From: Paraburkholderia sp. NMBU_R16
Lineage (GTDB): Bacteria; Pseudomonadota; Gammaproteobacteria; Burkholderiales; Burkholderiaceae
Reading direction: 5' to 3'
Assembly: GCF_013282575.1 (NCBI RefSeq)
Contig: NZ_JAAAYE010000033.1
Span: 1-64,000 of the forward strand
DNA length: 64,000 nt
Shown here: positions 32,476-49,432 of the stretch, one piece after another
Numbering within the stretch: position 1 is the stretch's first letter
Layout of the letters: each line of letters opens with the position of its first letter
The notes under the pieces: generated by a model
Told to the model about the DNA's origin: nothing
Databases searched by the model: none
Seen by the model: the letters and a program-made list of their open reading frames with translations, nothing else
Position numbers and translations under genes: made by a program

Positions 32476-35046
32476 ATGAGCGTCCCAGCCGCCCTGCCCC
32501 ATTCCATGTCGCTCAAAGCGGATTACCGCGTCGCCAAGACGGCGCTTCTCGATCGCTTCAAAACCGCCGGCAATGTCGATGCGGCCATGCGCGCGCTCGC
32601 ACGCGCCACGGACGACGCGTTGCGCCGCGCCTGGCTCGCCTGCGAAATGCCGGCCTCGCTCGCGCTCGTCGCCGTCGGCGGGTACGGTCGCGGCGAGCTT
32701 TCGCCCTATTCCGACATCGACATTCTCGTGTTGTTGCACGAAACCCCCGGGCCCGAGCTCGAAGCGCGCATCGAGCGGTTCATCGGGATGGCGTGGGACC
32801 TCGGGCTCGAACTGGGCAGCAGCGTGCGCACCGTCGACGAATGCATCGACGAGGGAGAGCGCGACATCACGGTGCGCACTTCGCTGCTCGAAGCGCGACG
32901 CATCACGGGCAGCACGGCGCTTTTTCAGCGTTTCGCACTGCGCTTCAACGAAACGCTCGACGCGCGCGCATTTTTTCAAGCGAAAGTCCTCGAAATGCGG
33001 CAGCGCCATGCGAAGTTCCAGGACTCGCCGTATAGCCTCGAGCCCAATGTCAAGGAAAGTCCCGGCGGGCTGCGCGACTTGCAGCTGATTCTTTGGATCG
33101 CTCGCGCCGCCGGCTTTGGCAGCAGTTGGCGCGAGCTCGACCAACGCGGTCTCATTACGGCGCGCGAAGCGCGCGAGCTGCGCCGCAACGAAGGCTTCCT
33201 GAAGATGCTGCGTGCCCGGTTGCATCTAATCGCGGGGCGCCGTCAGGATGTTCTCGTTTTCGATCTGCAAACCGCTGCCGCCGAGAGCTTCGGCTACCGC
33301 TCGACGCAGGCGCGGCGGGCGAGCGAGCAGCTCATGCGCCGCTATTACTGGGCAGCGAAAGCGGTGACGCAGCTCGCGACGATCCTGATCCAGAATGTCG
33401 AAGCGCAGCTCTTCCCGCGCACGAGCGGCATTACGCGGGTGCTATCCGAGCGCTTCGTCGAAAAGCAAGGCATGATCGAGATCGTCAGCGACGACGTGTT
33501 CGAGCGCGCGCCCTCCGCCATTCTCGAGGCGTTCTTGCTCTACGAGGCCACGCCGGGCACCAAGGGGCTGTCCGCACGCACGCTGCGAGCGCTTTACAAC
33601 GCCCGCGAAATCATGGATTCGCGCTGGCGCAAGGCACCCGAGAACCGGCGTCTCTTCATGCAAATCCTCAAAGAGCCGCAGGGCATCACTCATGCACTGC
33701 GGCTCATGAATCAAACGAGCGTGCTCGGCCGGTATCTGCTGAACTTTCGGCGCATCGTCGGCCAGATGCAGCACGACCTCTATCACGTCTATACGGTCGA
33801 CCAGCACATTCTGATGGTGCTGCGCAATCTGCGCCGTTTCGCCCTTGCCGAGCATGCGCACGAGTACCCGTTTTGCAGCCAGTTGATGGCCAATTTCGAG
33901 CGCCAGTGGGTGCTCTACGTGGCCGCGCTTTTTCATGACATCGCGAAAGGCCGCGGCGGCGATCATTCGACGCTCGGCATGACCGACGCGCGGCGCTTTT
34001 GCCGCGAGCACGGCATCACGGGAGACGACGCCTCGCTGATCGTCTGGCTCGTGCAGCAGCATCTGACGATGAGTCAGGTTGCGCAGAAGCAAGACACGAG
34101 CGACCCGGCCGTCATCAAGCAGTTCGCCGAACTCGTCGGCACGGAGCGACGGCTCACCGCGCTTTATCTGCTGACGGTCGCCGATATCCGCGGCACGAGC
34201 CCCAAGGTCTGGAATACCTGGAAAGGCAAGCTGCTCGAGGACCTTTACCGCATGACGCTCGCCGTGCTGGGCGGCGCACGCCCCGACGAGCACTCCGAGC
34301 TCAAGACGCGCAAGGAGGAAGCGCTGGCCCTGCTGCGGCTCGAAACCGTGCCGGAGAACGCTCAGCGCGCGCTTTGGGAGCAGCTCGATGTCGGCTACTT
34401 CCTGCGGCACGACGCCGCCGACATTGCCTGGCAAACGCGTGTGCTGTATCGCCACGTCGAAGCGCAGGCGCCCATCGTCCGCGCTCGCCCGGCACCCATC
34501 GGCGAAGCACTGCAAGTGCTCGTCTATGTACGCGATCGCCCCGATCTGTTCGCCGGCATTTGCGCCTACTTCGAGCGCAACGGATTGTCCGTGCTCGATG
34601 CCCGCATCAGCACGACCCGCCACGGCTATGCGCTCGACAATTTCATCGTCGCGCATCCCGAGCAAGACGTGCAGTATCGCGATATCGCGAATCTCGTCGA
34701 GCAGCAGCTCAGTGCCTGGCTTTCGTCGGGCGAGCCGTTGCCCGAGCCGTCCAAGGGTCGGCTGTCGCGCCTCTCGCGCACGTTCCCGATCACGCCGCGC
34801 GTCGATCTGCGGGCCGATGAGCGCGGCCAGTACTACATACTCTCGGTCTCCGCAAACGACCGGCTGGGTCTGCTTTATTCGATCGCGCGCGTGCTCGCCA
34901 ATCATCGTGTCGGCGTGCATGCCGCCCGCATCAACACGCTGGGCGAGCGCGTCGAAGACGTCTTTCTGCTCGATGGGCGCGGTCTGTCCGACAGCCGGCT
35001 GCAAATTCAGCTGGAAACCGAACTGCTGCAAGCCATCGCACTCTAG
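32476..35046 (+). CDS. glnD: PII uridylyltransferase / uridylyl-removing enzyme
   Basis: An 856-aa sensor of glutamine that uridylylates PII proteins when nitrogen is short and removes UMP when it is plentiful. Domains in order: nucleotidyltransferase with [17 protein letters not shown] (about 64-80), a helical linker with [13 protein letters not shown], an HD hydrolase domain with [14 protein letters not shown] (about 490-503), and two C-terminal ACT domains that bind glutamine (about 675-740 and 785-850). All key motifs are intact, so both activities are expected. Confidence 0.97.
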   Translation: MSVPAALPHSMSLKADYRVAKTALLDRFKTAGNVDAAMRALARATDDALRRAWLACEMPASLALVAVGGYGRGELSPYSDIDILVLLHETPGPELEARIERFIGMAWDLGLELGSSVRTVDECIDEGERDITVRTSLLEARRITGSTALFQRFALRFNETLDARAFFQAKVLEMRQRHAKFQDSPYSLEPNVKESPGGLRDLQLILWIARAAGFGSSWRELDQRGLITAREARELRRNEGFLKMLRARLHLIAGRRQDVLVFDLQTAAAESFGYRSTQARRASEQLMRRYYWAAKAVTQLATILIQNVEAQLFPRTSGITRVLSERFVEKQGMIEIVSDDVFERAPSAILEAFLLYEATPGTKGLSARTLRALYNAREIMDSRWRKAPENRRLFMQILKEPQGITHALRLMNQTSVLGRYLLNFRRIVGQMQHDLYHVYTVDQHILMVLRNLRRFALAEHAHEYPFCSQLMANFERQWVLYVAALFHDIAKGRGGDHSTLGMTDARRFCREHGITGDDASLIVWLVQQHLTMSQVAQKQDTSDPAVIKQFAELVGTERRLTALYLLTVADIRGTSPKVWNTWKGKLLEDLYRMTLAVLGGARPDEHSELKTRKEEALALLRLETVPENAQRALWEQLDVGYFLRHDAADIAWQTRVLYRHVEAQAPIVRARPAPIGEALQVLVYVRDRPDLFAGICAYFERNGLSVLDARISTTRHGYALDNFIVAHPEQDVQYRDIANLVEQQLSAWLSSGEPLPEPSKGRLSRLSRTFPITPRVDLRADERGQYYILSVSANDRLGLLYSIARVLANHRVGVHAARINTLGERVEDVFLLDGRGLSDSRLQIQLETELLQAIAL

Positions 35047-35103
35047 GCGCTGTTTCACCGCCGCTCAGGCCTTGCGCCCGCGGTCCTGTTTTTTCGAGAA
35101 TCT

Positions 35104-36756
35104 ATGCGCGTCAAACTGACAGCCAAGCATCCGCGACCGGACACACCGGATCGCGCTCCCGTTCGTTCCGGCAGCCCGTCGGCACGCAAGCCGGCGCGAG
35201 GTGCCGCAGCACCGCGTGCAGCGGGCACAGCACCCGGCAAGGCAGCGCCGGCGCCACGCGCCCCCGGCGCGAAAGCCGCGGGCGGCACGCGAAGCGCGGG
35301 CACGACACTCGCGCCTCGCAGGCGCGAGGACAAGCCGGGCTCGTCGCCCGTCGAAAGACGCCAACGACCGGCAGCACCGGGCGCCCGCAGGGCAACCGCG
35401 TCCGGCAGCACGCTCGCGGGGGCGTCGGCCGGCGTGCCGCGCGGCCGTGAGCGCGACAGCGCTCCGGGAACTCGCAGGGCTGCGGCAAGCAACGACAAAC
35501 GCACGGGGACCGTCTCGAACGAAACGGGAACCCGCACGCCGAGAACCGGAACCGGCAAAGGCGCGGCCGCCGCGGGGGACGTGCGTGGGACTGGCGCCCG
35601 CGCGCCCCGGGCTGCGGCAAGCAACGACAGACGCACGGGGGCTGTCTCCCACGACAGCGGAAGCCGCACGACGAGGACCGGAACGGGCGGCGACAAACGC
35701 ACGGCCGCCGCGGGGGACGTGAGTCGGAGCGACACCCGCGCGCCCAGGACCGCGGTGGGCAGCGGCAAACGCGGAGGCGCCACCGCGAACGAAAGCGGAG
35801 CTCGTGTGCCCCACCGGAGCGCAACCGGCACGGGCAAACGCTCTGGCGCCGCCGTACAAGCCCGGCCCGAGCGTAAGACGGGCTCGCAGGTCTTGCGCCA
35901 GCCGACGGAACGCACGGAGCGCACGGAGCGTGCCGAGCGTCCTGAGCACCGCCCGACCAGTGCGGCCGCAGCAAAGTCCCCGGCGAATCCTGAAACGGCG
36001 GGGACCGTGCGCCTATCGAAACGCATGTCCGAACTCGGTCTATGTTCGCGCCGTGAAGCCGATGAGTGGATTGCGAACGGCTGGGTGCGCGTCGATGGCG
36101 AACGAATCGATACGCTGGGCGCTCGCGTACGTCCCGATCAGCAGATAGAGATCACGCGCGATGCGCATGCCGCGCAATCGCGGCAAGTCACGATCCTGCT
36201 CCATAAGCCCATCGGATACGTGTCGGGACAGGCCGAAGACGGCTATGAACCCGCCGTCACGCTCGTCACCGCAGCCAATCGCTGGGACGGGGACCGTTCG
36301 CCCGTGCGCTTCTCCCCAAGTCATCTGCGCGCGCTCGCGCCCGCTGGCCGCCTCGATATCGATTCGACGGGGCTGCTCGTGCTGACACAGGACGGCCGCA
36401 TCGCGAAGCAGCTGATCGGCGAACATTCGAGCGTGGAAAAGGAATATCTCGTGCGTGTGACCTACGGCGAGCACACGACCGATGTCGACAAGCACTTTCC
36501 CGCCGACAAACTCGCGTTGCTGCGGTTCGGTTTGTCGCTCGATGGCGCAGCGCTGAAACCAGCCAAAGTCAGCTGGCAAAACGGCGAACAGCTGCGCTTT
36601 GCGCTGCGCGAAGGAAAGAAGCGGCAAATCCGTCGCATGTGCGAACTCGTCGGCTTGCACGTCGTCGGGCTGAAGCGCGTCCGCATGGGCCGCGTGGCGC
36701 TGGGCGCACTGCCGCAGGGAAAATGGCGTTATCTGCTGGCGGACGAGGCGTTTTGA
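35104..36756 (+). CDS. rRNA pseudouridine synthase (RluF/RsuA family) with long repetitive N-terminus
   Basis: A 550-aa protein whose enzyme part is only the last 250 residues: an S4 RNA-binding domain (about 303-350, RLSKRMSELGLCSRREAD) and a pseudouridine synthase domain with catalytic Asp418 in GRLDIDSTG and the motif GKKRQIRRMC. The S4 sequence is closest to RluF-type enzymes, which act on the peptidyl-transferase region of 23S rRNA. The first 300 residues are rich in Ala, Arg, Gly, Thr and Pro and hold three degenerate repeats of 44-46 residues (from residues 125, 169 and 215), then TERTERTERAERPE. The ATG at 35104 is 57 bases after glnD; a start nearer the S4 domain cannot be excluded, but the open frame supports the long form. 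Confidence 0.88.
   Translation: MRVKLTAKHPRPDTPDRAPVRSGSPSARKPARGAAAPRAAGTAPGKAAPAPRAPGAKAAGGTRSAGTTLAPRRREDKPGSSPVERRQRPAAPGARRATASGSTLAGASAGVPRGRERDSAPGTRRAAASNDKRTGTVSNETGTRTPRTGTGKGAAAAGDVRGTGARAPRAAASNDRRTGAVSHDSGSRTTRTGTGGDKRTAAAGDVSRSDTRAPRTAVGSGKRGGATANESGARVPHRSATGTGKRSGAAVQARPERKTGSQVLRQPTERTERTERAERPEHRPTSAAAAKSPANPETAGTVRLSKRMSELGLCSRREADEWIANGWVRVDGERIDTLGARVRPDQQIEITRDAHAAQSRQVTILLHKPIGYVSGQAEDGYEPAVTLVTAANRWDGDRSPVRFSPSHLRALAPAGRLDIDSTGLLVLTQDGRIAKQLIGEHSSVEKEYLVRVTYGEHTTDVDKHFPADKLALLRFGLSLDGAALKPAKVSWQNGEQLRFALREGKKRQIRRMCELVGLHVVGLKRVRMGRVALGALPQGKWRYLLADEAF
35476..35870 (+). repeat. Three in-frame tandem repeats (about 132-138 bp) in the pseudouridine synthase gene
   Basis: Units start near 35476, 35608 and 35746. 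Each encodes an RAAASND(K/R)RTG-like block, then SGSRT/TGTRT and a GDK/AAAGDV block. Units 1 and 2 are close at the DNA level; unit 3 is diverged. The repeats keep the reading frame. Confidence 0.8.
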
Positions 36757-36816
36757 ACAGCGACGCCGTCCGGGCCTTGCTCTCGCGAGCTCGCCCGGAC
36801 GAACGGAAAGCGCGTG

Positions 36817-39440
<2,624 letters not shown>

Positions 39441-39478
39441 TTATCGCAGCGCCCATCACGCGCGCAAGCCGTCCGGCG

Positions 39479-40711
39479 TCATTGACTGAACAGCCGGCGC
39501 GTCGCCGCGGAGCCGGCGGGAATGCCCGCCTCTTCGAGCTTGGCGTAAAGCGTCATCAGTTGTTTTTCGATCGCCAGCAGCGCCGATTCCGGAAGCGGCC
39601 GACGCTGATCGTCGACGACACGCCCGCCGATGCGCTCGGCCAGCGACTTCGCGTAGTCGCACATGAGCCGGAACGGCAGAATGTCCTCGTCGGCCACGGG
39701 CACATCGAGAATCAGCGTGATCATCTGCCCGCCCTTGTAGGTCAGGTCATCGCGCAGGAAGTTGGTGTCGCCGAACTGCAGCATGAAAACGGGGCTTTGC
39801 CTCGCATCGAGCTTGACGAAGCGGGTGCCGTCGCGCGAGAGCAGCAATCCGTCCTGGGACGCCACGGCCTGCACGTAATTGGCCGACCAGGGCGCCCCGT
39901 CCGAGAGCACGTTGATCGACAACTGCGCGTCGCACTGCGCCGCGAAGCCGTCGAGTTCGCGCGCCATCGACACCGTTTCGAGCATGTCCGGGAATTCGGG
40001 CGCACCATCGACCGCGTCGGCGAACTGCTGCACACCCGAGACGAATTCCGAGAATTCGAGCTCGTTCAACGCACCGCCGCGGTTCGCCAGTTGGACCGCC
40101 GCGCGAAGTTCGTCATAACGTTGCCCGTTTTGCAGCAGTTCCCAGGCGCCGGCGCCTTCCGCCTTGCCCTCGATATAGACAGGCTTGCTGCCGGCTCGGC
40201 GCAATCGCTGCGCGAACGGCACCGCTTTGTCGCCGGCAACGGAGCCACCGAGTTTGATCGGCACCACGCAGTCGATGCGGCGATCGACGACATGCGGCGG
40301 CGCCGAGGAAATCGTCGTGGCGGCCGGCGCGACGGGCGCATCGGACATCTGCTCCGCGTGCCGCGCTCCGGGCACGTCGCGCGTCAGATCGCCGTCGGGC
40401 ACCGTCGCGTCCGCTTGAAGATCGGCCGGCGTGTCGAGCGGCGCGGCGCCAAAGCTCGGTTCGACCCTGGCCGCCTCGGCCGAGGCCGGCGCATCGGAGA
40501 GCGCCGGCTCGCGGCGAACGTTTGCGCGCGCGGGCTCGATAAACGGCCGCTCCTCCTCGGAATCGTGACGCGCAAGCGCTTCGGCGGCGTCGGGCGGCAT
40601 CGGTCTTGGCATCTTGCGGCGCACTTTCGCGCCCTGCCATGCGTTGTATCCGACCACTCCCGCCACCACCACGGCGCCTGCGCCGATCAACCCGAGTGTC
40701 AACTCGTCCAT
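39479..40711 (-). CDS. zipA: Cell division protein ZipA
   Basis: A 410-aa division protein. It has a single N-terminal membrane anchor (about 5-23, LGLIGAGAVVVAGVVGYNAW), a short basic stretch, a long acidic and Ala/Pro-rich linker (about 35-170), and a C-terminal ZipA FtsZ-binding domain (about 260-395) ending PAGSAATRRLFSQ. The ATG at 40711 places the anchor at the extreme N-terminus, as required. It tethers FtsZ to the membrane. The linker is longer than in E. coli but usual for Burkholderia relatives. Confidence 0.93.
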   Translation of the reverse strand: MDELTLGLIGAGAVVVAGVVGYNAWQGAKVRRKMPRPMPPDAAEALARHDSEEERPFIEPARANVRREPALSDAPASAEAARVEPSFGAAPLDTPADLQADATVPDGDLTRDVPGARHAEQMSDAPVAPAATTISSAPPHVVDRRIDCVVPIKLGGSVAGDKAVPFAQRLRRAGSKPVYIEGKAEGAGAWELLQNGQRYDELRAAVQLANRGGALNELEFSEFVSGVQQFADAVDGAPEFPDMLETVSMARELDGFAAQCDAQLSINVLSDGAPWSANYVQAVASQDGLLLSRDGTRFVKLDARQSPVFMLQFGDTNFLRDDLTYKGGQMITLILDVPVADEDILPFRLMCDYAKSLAERIGGRVVDDQRRPLPESALLAIEKQLMTLYAKLEEAGIPAGSAATRRLFSQ

Positions 40712-40781
40712 GCACGCTCCATGAAGCACGTTCTTTCGTCGACGGCGGCCATGCAGTGTGCCGACCGCCGCTGTCGTTCGT

Positions 40782-44300
<3,519 letters not shown>

Positions 44301-44436
44301 GGCGATATCGCTGATTGAATAGGGGAAGGTCGAACGGACCGCGCAGCCGCATGGCCCCGCGGGAAAGTGGCAATCATACCATCGCCCCAACCGCGTTCCG
44401 GCCCATCGCGCGACGCAGCGCAACGGGGCGAGCCAG

Positions 44437-44455
44437 GGCGGCTATAATGGCCGCC
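44437..44455 (+). promoter_or_regulatory. Consensus -10 box inside an inverted repeat, upstream of dapC
   Basis: GGCGGC (44437-44442), TATAATG, then GCCGCC (44450-44455): a perfect TATAAT lies between 6-bp inverted arms. It is about 130 bases before dapC. No good -35 lies 16-18 bp upstream, so recognition may depend on an activator or on other sequence. Confidence 0.45.
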
Positions 44456-44586
44456 TTCTCGATCGTCGCCGCACCGCGGCCGAGCCTCGAGCGCGCTGGC
44501 GGGCCTGGGCCCGGACGCGTCGCCGGATTCGGCATCGCAGTGGGCGAGCACAGCCGCTTTCGATTCCGTCAACGCCGAAGCCCAAC

Positions 44587-45792
44587 GTGAACCCTCGACT
44601 CGACAGCCTCCAGCCTTATCCGTTCGAAAAGCTGCGCGCCCTGCTCAAGGACTCGGCACCGCCGAGCGCGCTGCCTCACATCAGCTTCGGCATCGGCGAG
44701 CCCAAGCACGCTACGCCGAAGGTCGTCACCGATGCTGTCGTGGCATCGCTCGACACGCTGTCGAACTATCCCGCGACGGCGGGCTCGCCCGCGCTGCGCG
44801 AGGCGATCGCGCGCTGGGCTTCGCAGCGCTATGGCCTGCCCGCGCTCGATCCCGCCACCGAGGTGCTGCCCGTGTCGGGTTCGCGCGAGGCGCTTTTTTC
44901 GCTTGCGCAAGCGGTGGTGGACGGCTCGCGCCCGGATGCCGTCGTGCTGTGCCCCAACCCGTTTTATCAGATCTATGAGGGCGCGGCCCTGCTGGCCGGC
45001 GCGCAGCCGTACTTCGCGAACAGCGACCCGGCACGCAACTTCGCCTGCGACTACGGCGCCGTGCCGCGAGACGTCTGGTCCCGCACGCAGTTGCTGTATG
45101 TCTGCTCGCCGGGCAATCCGACGGGCGCCGTGTCGACCCTCGACGATTGGCGCGAACTGTTCGCGCTCTCCGACGAGCACGGTTTCGTCATCGCCTCGGA
45201 CGAGTGCTACTCCGAAATCTATTTCGACGAAGCCAGGCCGCCACTCGGCAGCCTGGAGGCAGCCCACCGGCTCGGCCGCGGCTTCGAGCGTCTCGTCATG
45301 CTGTCGAGCCTGTCGAAGCGCTCGAATGTGCCCGGCATGCGCTCAGGCTTCGTGGCGGGCGATGCCCGATTGCTGCAACGCTTCTTGCTCTACCGGACCT
45401 ATCACGGCGCCGCGCTTTCGCCTGTCTACCAGAGCGCGAGCATCGCTGCCTGGAGCGACGAAGCGCACGTGCGCGAAAACCGCGCGAAATACGTCAGCAA
45501 ATTTTCGGCGGTCACGCCGATGCTTGCCGAGGTGCTCGATGTGAAGCTGCCCGACGCCGCGTTCTACCTCTGGGCCGACGTCGCCCGCACCGGTCTCTCG
45601 GACATCGAATTCGCCCGGCGTCTTCACGCCGACTATAATGTGACCGTTTTGCCGGGCTCGTATCTCGCGCGCACCGCGCATGGCGTCAACCCCGGCCGGG
45701 ATTTCATCCGCCTGGCGCTCGTCGCGAACGAGAGCGAATGCGTCGAAGGCGCCCGGCGCATCGTCGATTTCTGCCGTTCGCTCGCTCGGTAG
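44587..45792 (+). CDS. dapC: Succinyldiaminopimelate transaminase
   Basis: A 401-aa PLP-dependent class I aminotransferase, assigned to the succinylated lysine/DAP pathway because dapD and dapE follow. The PLP lysine is in SSLSKRSNVPGMRSGF; the substrate-binding SPGNPTGAV and the start SLQPYPFEKLRALL fit the DapC group. It is divergent from smc and first in a rightward group of five genes. Confidence 0.93.
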   Translation: MNPRLDSLQPYPFEKLRALLKDSAPPSALPHISFGIGEPKHATPKVVTDAVVASLDTLSNYPATAGSPALREAIARWASQRYGLPALDPATEVLPVSGSREALFSLAQAVVDGSRPDAVVLCPNPFYQIYEGAALLAGAQPYFANSDPARNFACDYGAVPRDVWSRTQLLYVCSPGNPTGAVSTLDDWRELFALSDEHGFVIASDECYSEIYFDEARPPLGSLEAAHRLGRGFERLVMLSSLSKRSNVPGMRSGFVAGDARLLQRFLLYRTYHGAALSPVYQSASIAAWSDEAHVRENRAKYVSKFSAVTPMLAEVLDVKLPDAAFYLWADVARTGLSDIEFARRLHADYNVTVLPGSYLARTAHGVNPGRDFIRLALVANESECVEGARRIVDFCRSLAR

Positions 45793-45890
45793 CGGCTGCG
45801 CCCGCGCGGCGGCTCGCCGCCGCCTGATCGCCGCACCGCTCAGCCGGGCCGGAACTGCCCACCCGATATCCACTTAGCCAAATCGAGACC

Positions 45891-46718
45891 ATGTCGCAAC
45901 AACTTCAGCAAATCATCGACACCGCCTGGGACAACCGTGCCGAGCTCTCGCCGAAGGCCGCGCCGGCAGAAGTGCGCGAAGCCGTCGCGCATGCGATCGG
46001 CGAGCTCGATCGCGGCGCGCTGCGTGTCGCCGAAAAGAAAGACGGTCAATGGATCGTCAACCAATGGCTGAAAAAGGCCGTGCTGTTGTCGTTCCGGCTC
46101 GAGGACAATGTGCCGATGCCGGCAGGCGGCTACTCGCAGTTCTACGACAAGGTGCCTTCGAAGTTCGCCCATTACACGGCCGAAGACTTCGCGGCGGGCG
46201 GCTTTCGCGTCGTGCCTCCCGCCATCGCGCGCCGCGGTTCGTTCATCGCGAAAAACGTCGTGCTGATGCCTTCGTACACCAACATCGGCGCTTATGTCGA
46301 CGAAGGCACGATGGTCGATACCTGGGCCACGGTCGGCTCGTGCGCGCAGATCGGCAAGAACGTGCATCTGTCGGGCGGCGTCGGGATCGGCGGCGTGCTC
46401 GAACCGCTGCAGGCGAATCCCGTCATCATCGAAGACAACTGTTTCATCGGCGCGCGCTCGGAGGTGGTCGAGGGTGTGATCGTCGGCGAGAATTCGGTCA
46501 TCTCGATGGGTGTGTACCTCGGCCAGAGCACCAAGATCTACGATCGCGAAACGGGCGAAGTCAGCTACGGCTACGTGCCGCCGGGCTCGGTCGTCGTCGC
46601 GGGCAATCTGCCGTCGAAGGATGGCTCGCATAGCCTTTATTGCGCGGTGATCGTCAAGAAGGTCGATGCCAAGACGCGCGCCAAGGTGGGCCTCAACGAG
46701 TTGCTGCGGGGCGATTGA
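45891..46718 (+). CDS. dapD: Tetrahydrodipicolinate N-succinyltransferase
   Basis: A 275-aa left-handed beta-helix enzyme that succinylates tetrahydrodipicolinate, opening the DAP branch of lysine synthesis. The N-terminal helical domain ([16 protein letters not shown]) precedes hexapeptide coils including [30 protein letters not shown] and [15 protein letters not shown]. Its stop overlaps the start of the next gene (TGATG). Confidence 0.97.
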   Translation: MSQQLQQIIDTAWDNRAELSPKAAPAEVREAVAHAIGELDRGALRVAEKKDGQWIVNQWLKKAVLLSFRLEDNVPMPAGGYSQFYDKVPSKFAHYTAEDFAAGGFRVVPPAIARRGSFIAKNVVLMPSYTNIGAYVDEGTMVDTWATVGSCAQIGKNVHLSGGVGIGGVLEPLQANPVIIEDNCFIGARSEVVEGVIVGENSVISMGVYLGQSTKIYDRETGEVSYGYVPPGSVVVAGNLPSKDGSHSLYCAVIVKKVDAKTRAKVGLNELLRGD

Positions 46719-47080
46719 TGTCGGCCGCGCATACCGTCGTCTACGGCATTCCCAACTGCCATACCGTCAAGAAGGCGCGCACGTGGCTCGAAGCGCGCGG
46801 CGTGCCGTTCGAATTTCACGACTTCAAGAAGGCGGGGCTGAGCGCTCCGCTCGCGAACGCGTGGCTCGCCGACGTACCGTTGGAACTGCTGCTGAACCGC
46901 CGGGGCACGACGTGGCGAGGCCTCTCGGATGCCGCCAAGGCGGCCGCCGAGACGCGAGACGGCGCCATTGCGCTGATGGTCGAGAAGCCTTCCGTCGTCA
47001 AGCGCCCCGTGGTGGTGGTCGACGGGCGCGTGAAGACGCTCGGCTTTTCCGTCGAAACCTACGAAACGCTTTTCGCGTAG
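46718..47080 (+). CDS. ArsC/Spx-family thioredoxin-fold protein (YffB-like)
   Basis: A 120-aa ArsC-fold protein with YGIPNCHTVKKARTWLEARGV at the start and the conserved block RRGTTWR. There is a single Cys in the active loop (NCHTV, residue 14), as in the YffB group usually encoded between dapD and dapE. The arsenate reductase Cys/Arg set is not complete, so arsenate reduction is unlikely; a glutathione-dependent reductase role has been proposed for the group. It overlaps dapD by one base. Confidence 0.88.
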   Translation: MSAAHTVVYGIPNCHTVKKARTWLEARGVPFEFHDFKKAGLSAPLANAWLADVPLELLLNRRGTTWRGLSDAAKAAAETRDGAIALMVEKPSVVKRPVVVVDGRVKTLGFSVETYETLFA

Positions 47081-47184
47081 CCCGCTGCCCCGGTGCACTG
47101 CCTGCCGCGCACCGGCGCGGCGTGCGTCGCACGGGACAACGCCTAGAACGCAACTGCCGCCCGCCATGCGGCCGGCAGTTTGTC

Positions 47185-47262
47185 GATCGCAGTTATCGCT
47201 TTAGCGATTTACTGCGATCCCATGCTGGGTCGATCCGGGTTAGCGCTTCAGCGCTTACCCGG
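47185..47262. repeat. Twin REP-like hairpins upstream of dapE
   Basis: Hairpin 1 (47185-47219) has a 9-bp outer stem GATCGCAGT/ACTGCGATC and inner ATCGC/GCGAT around TTTA. Hairpin 2 (47235-47262) pairs CCGGGT/ACCCGG and AGCGCT/AGCGCT around TC. Both share the core CGCTT(T/C)AGCG inside different outer stems, resembling dispersed palindromic units. They fill the 213-base gap before dapE and lack T-runs. Confidence 0.65.
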
Positions 47263-47278
47263 GTCCCGCCAGCGCTGA

Positions 47279-48433
<1,155 letters not shown>

Positions 48434-48453
48434 TGCGCGTAGGAGCTGCAGCA

Positions 48454-49341
48454 ATGACGACGCCGTTCACCACCGTTCGCGACCTGCTCCGTTATGCGGT
48501 CTCGCGCTTTACCGCCGCGGGGCTTGCTTACGGCCATGGCAGCGACAACGCCTACGACGAGGCTGCGTACCTGATCCTGCATACGCTGCACCTGCCGCTC
48601 GATACGCTCGAACCGTTTCTCGACGCGCGGCTGCTCGCCAGCGAGATCGAAGAAGTGCTCGCCGTGATCGCGCGCCGCGCCGACGAACGGCTGCCCGCCG
48701 CCTATATCACGCACGAAGCCTGGATGCACGGCCGGCGCTTTTACGTCGACGAACGCGTCATCGTGCCGCGTTCATTCATCGGCGAGTTGCTCGAAGACGG
48801 CCTGCAGCCCTACGTCGCGGACCCCGACGAAGTCGGCGCGGTGCTCGAACTCTGTACCGGTTCCGCATCGCTCGCCATCCTCGCCGCGCACGCGTTTCCG
48901 AATGCCGACGTGGATGCGGTCGACATCTCCGGGCCGGCGCTCGAAGTCGCCGCGCTCAACGTGACGGAGTACGGGCTCGAGGACCGCATTGCGCTGTTCG
49001 AAGGCGATCTTTTCGCGCCGCTGCCCGAACGCCGCTACGACGTCATCATCGCCAACCCGCCCTATGTGAACAGCGCATCGATGGCGAAACTCCCCGCCGA
49101 GTATCGCCACGAGCCGGCCCTGGCGCTTGCGGGCGGCGACGACGGCATGGATATCGTTCGCCGCATAGTCGGCGAGGCCCGCAACTGGCTGACCGAAGAA
49201 GGCGTGCTCATCGTCGAGATCGGCAACGAGCGCGCGCATGTCGAAGCGGCATTCGGCGGGCTCGATCTCGTCTGGCTGCCGACGAGCGCAGGCGAAGACA
49301 GCGTTTTCCTCCTTTCGGCGAACGATTTGCCGGCCCCCTGA
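48454..49341 (+). CDS. prmB: Ribosomal protein L3 N5-glutamine methyltransferase
   Basis: A 295-aa class I SAM-dependent methyltransferase of the HemK/PrmB type. The N-terminal helical domain (about 1-85) precedes the Rossmann domain with VLELCTGSASLAIL and the catalytic NPPY in VIIANPPYVNS. YITHEAWMHGRRFYVDERVIVPRSF is characteristic of PrmB rather than PrmC. AGGAG lies 8 bases before the ATG at 48454; an upstream ATG at 48433 overlaps the dapE stop and would add seven residues. Confidence 0.93.
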   Translation: MTTPFTTVRDLLRYAVSRFTAAGLAYGHGSDNAYDEAAYLILHTLHLPLDTLEPFLDARLLASEIEEVLAVIARRADERLPAAYITHEAWMHGRRFYVDERVIVPRSFIGELLEDGLQPYVADPDEVGAVLELCTGSASLAILAAHAFPNADVDAVDISGPALEVAALNVTEYGLEDRIALFEGDLFAPLPERRYDVIIANPPYVNSASMAKLPAEYRHEPALALAGGDDGMDIVRRIVGEARNWLTEEGVLIVEIGNERAHVEAAFGGLDLVWLPTSAGEDSVFLLSANDLPAP

Positions 49342-49432
49342 GGCCCGCCTCGGCCTCATCATCTTCCGACGGCGTTTCGGTAAGATGCGCACGGGCGATG
49401 CGCGTGTCGTCGCGGACGGAACAGGCTGTCTC

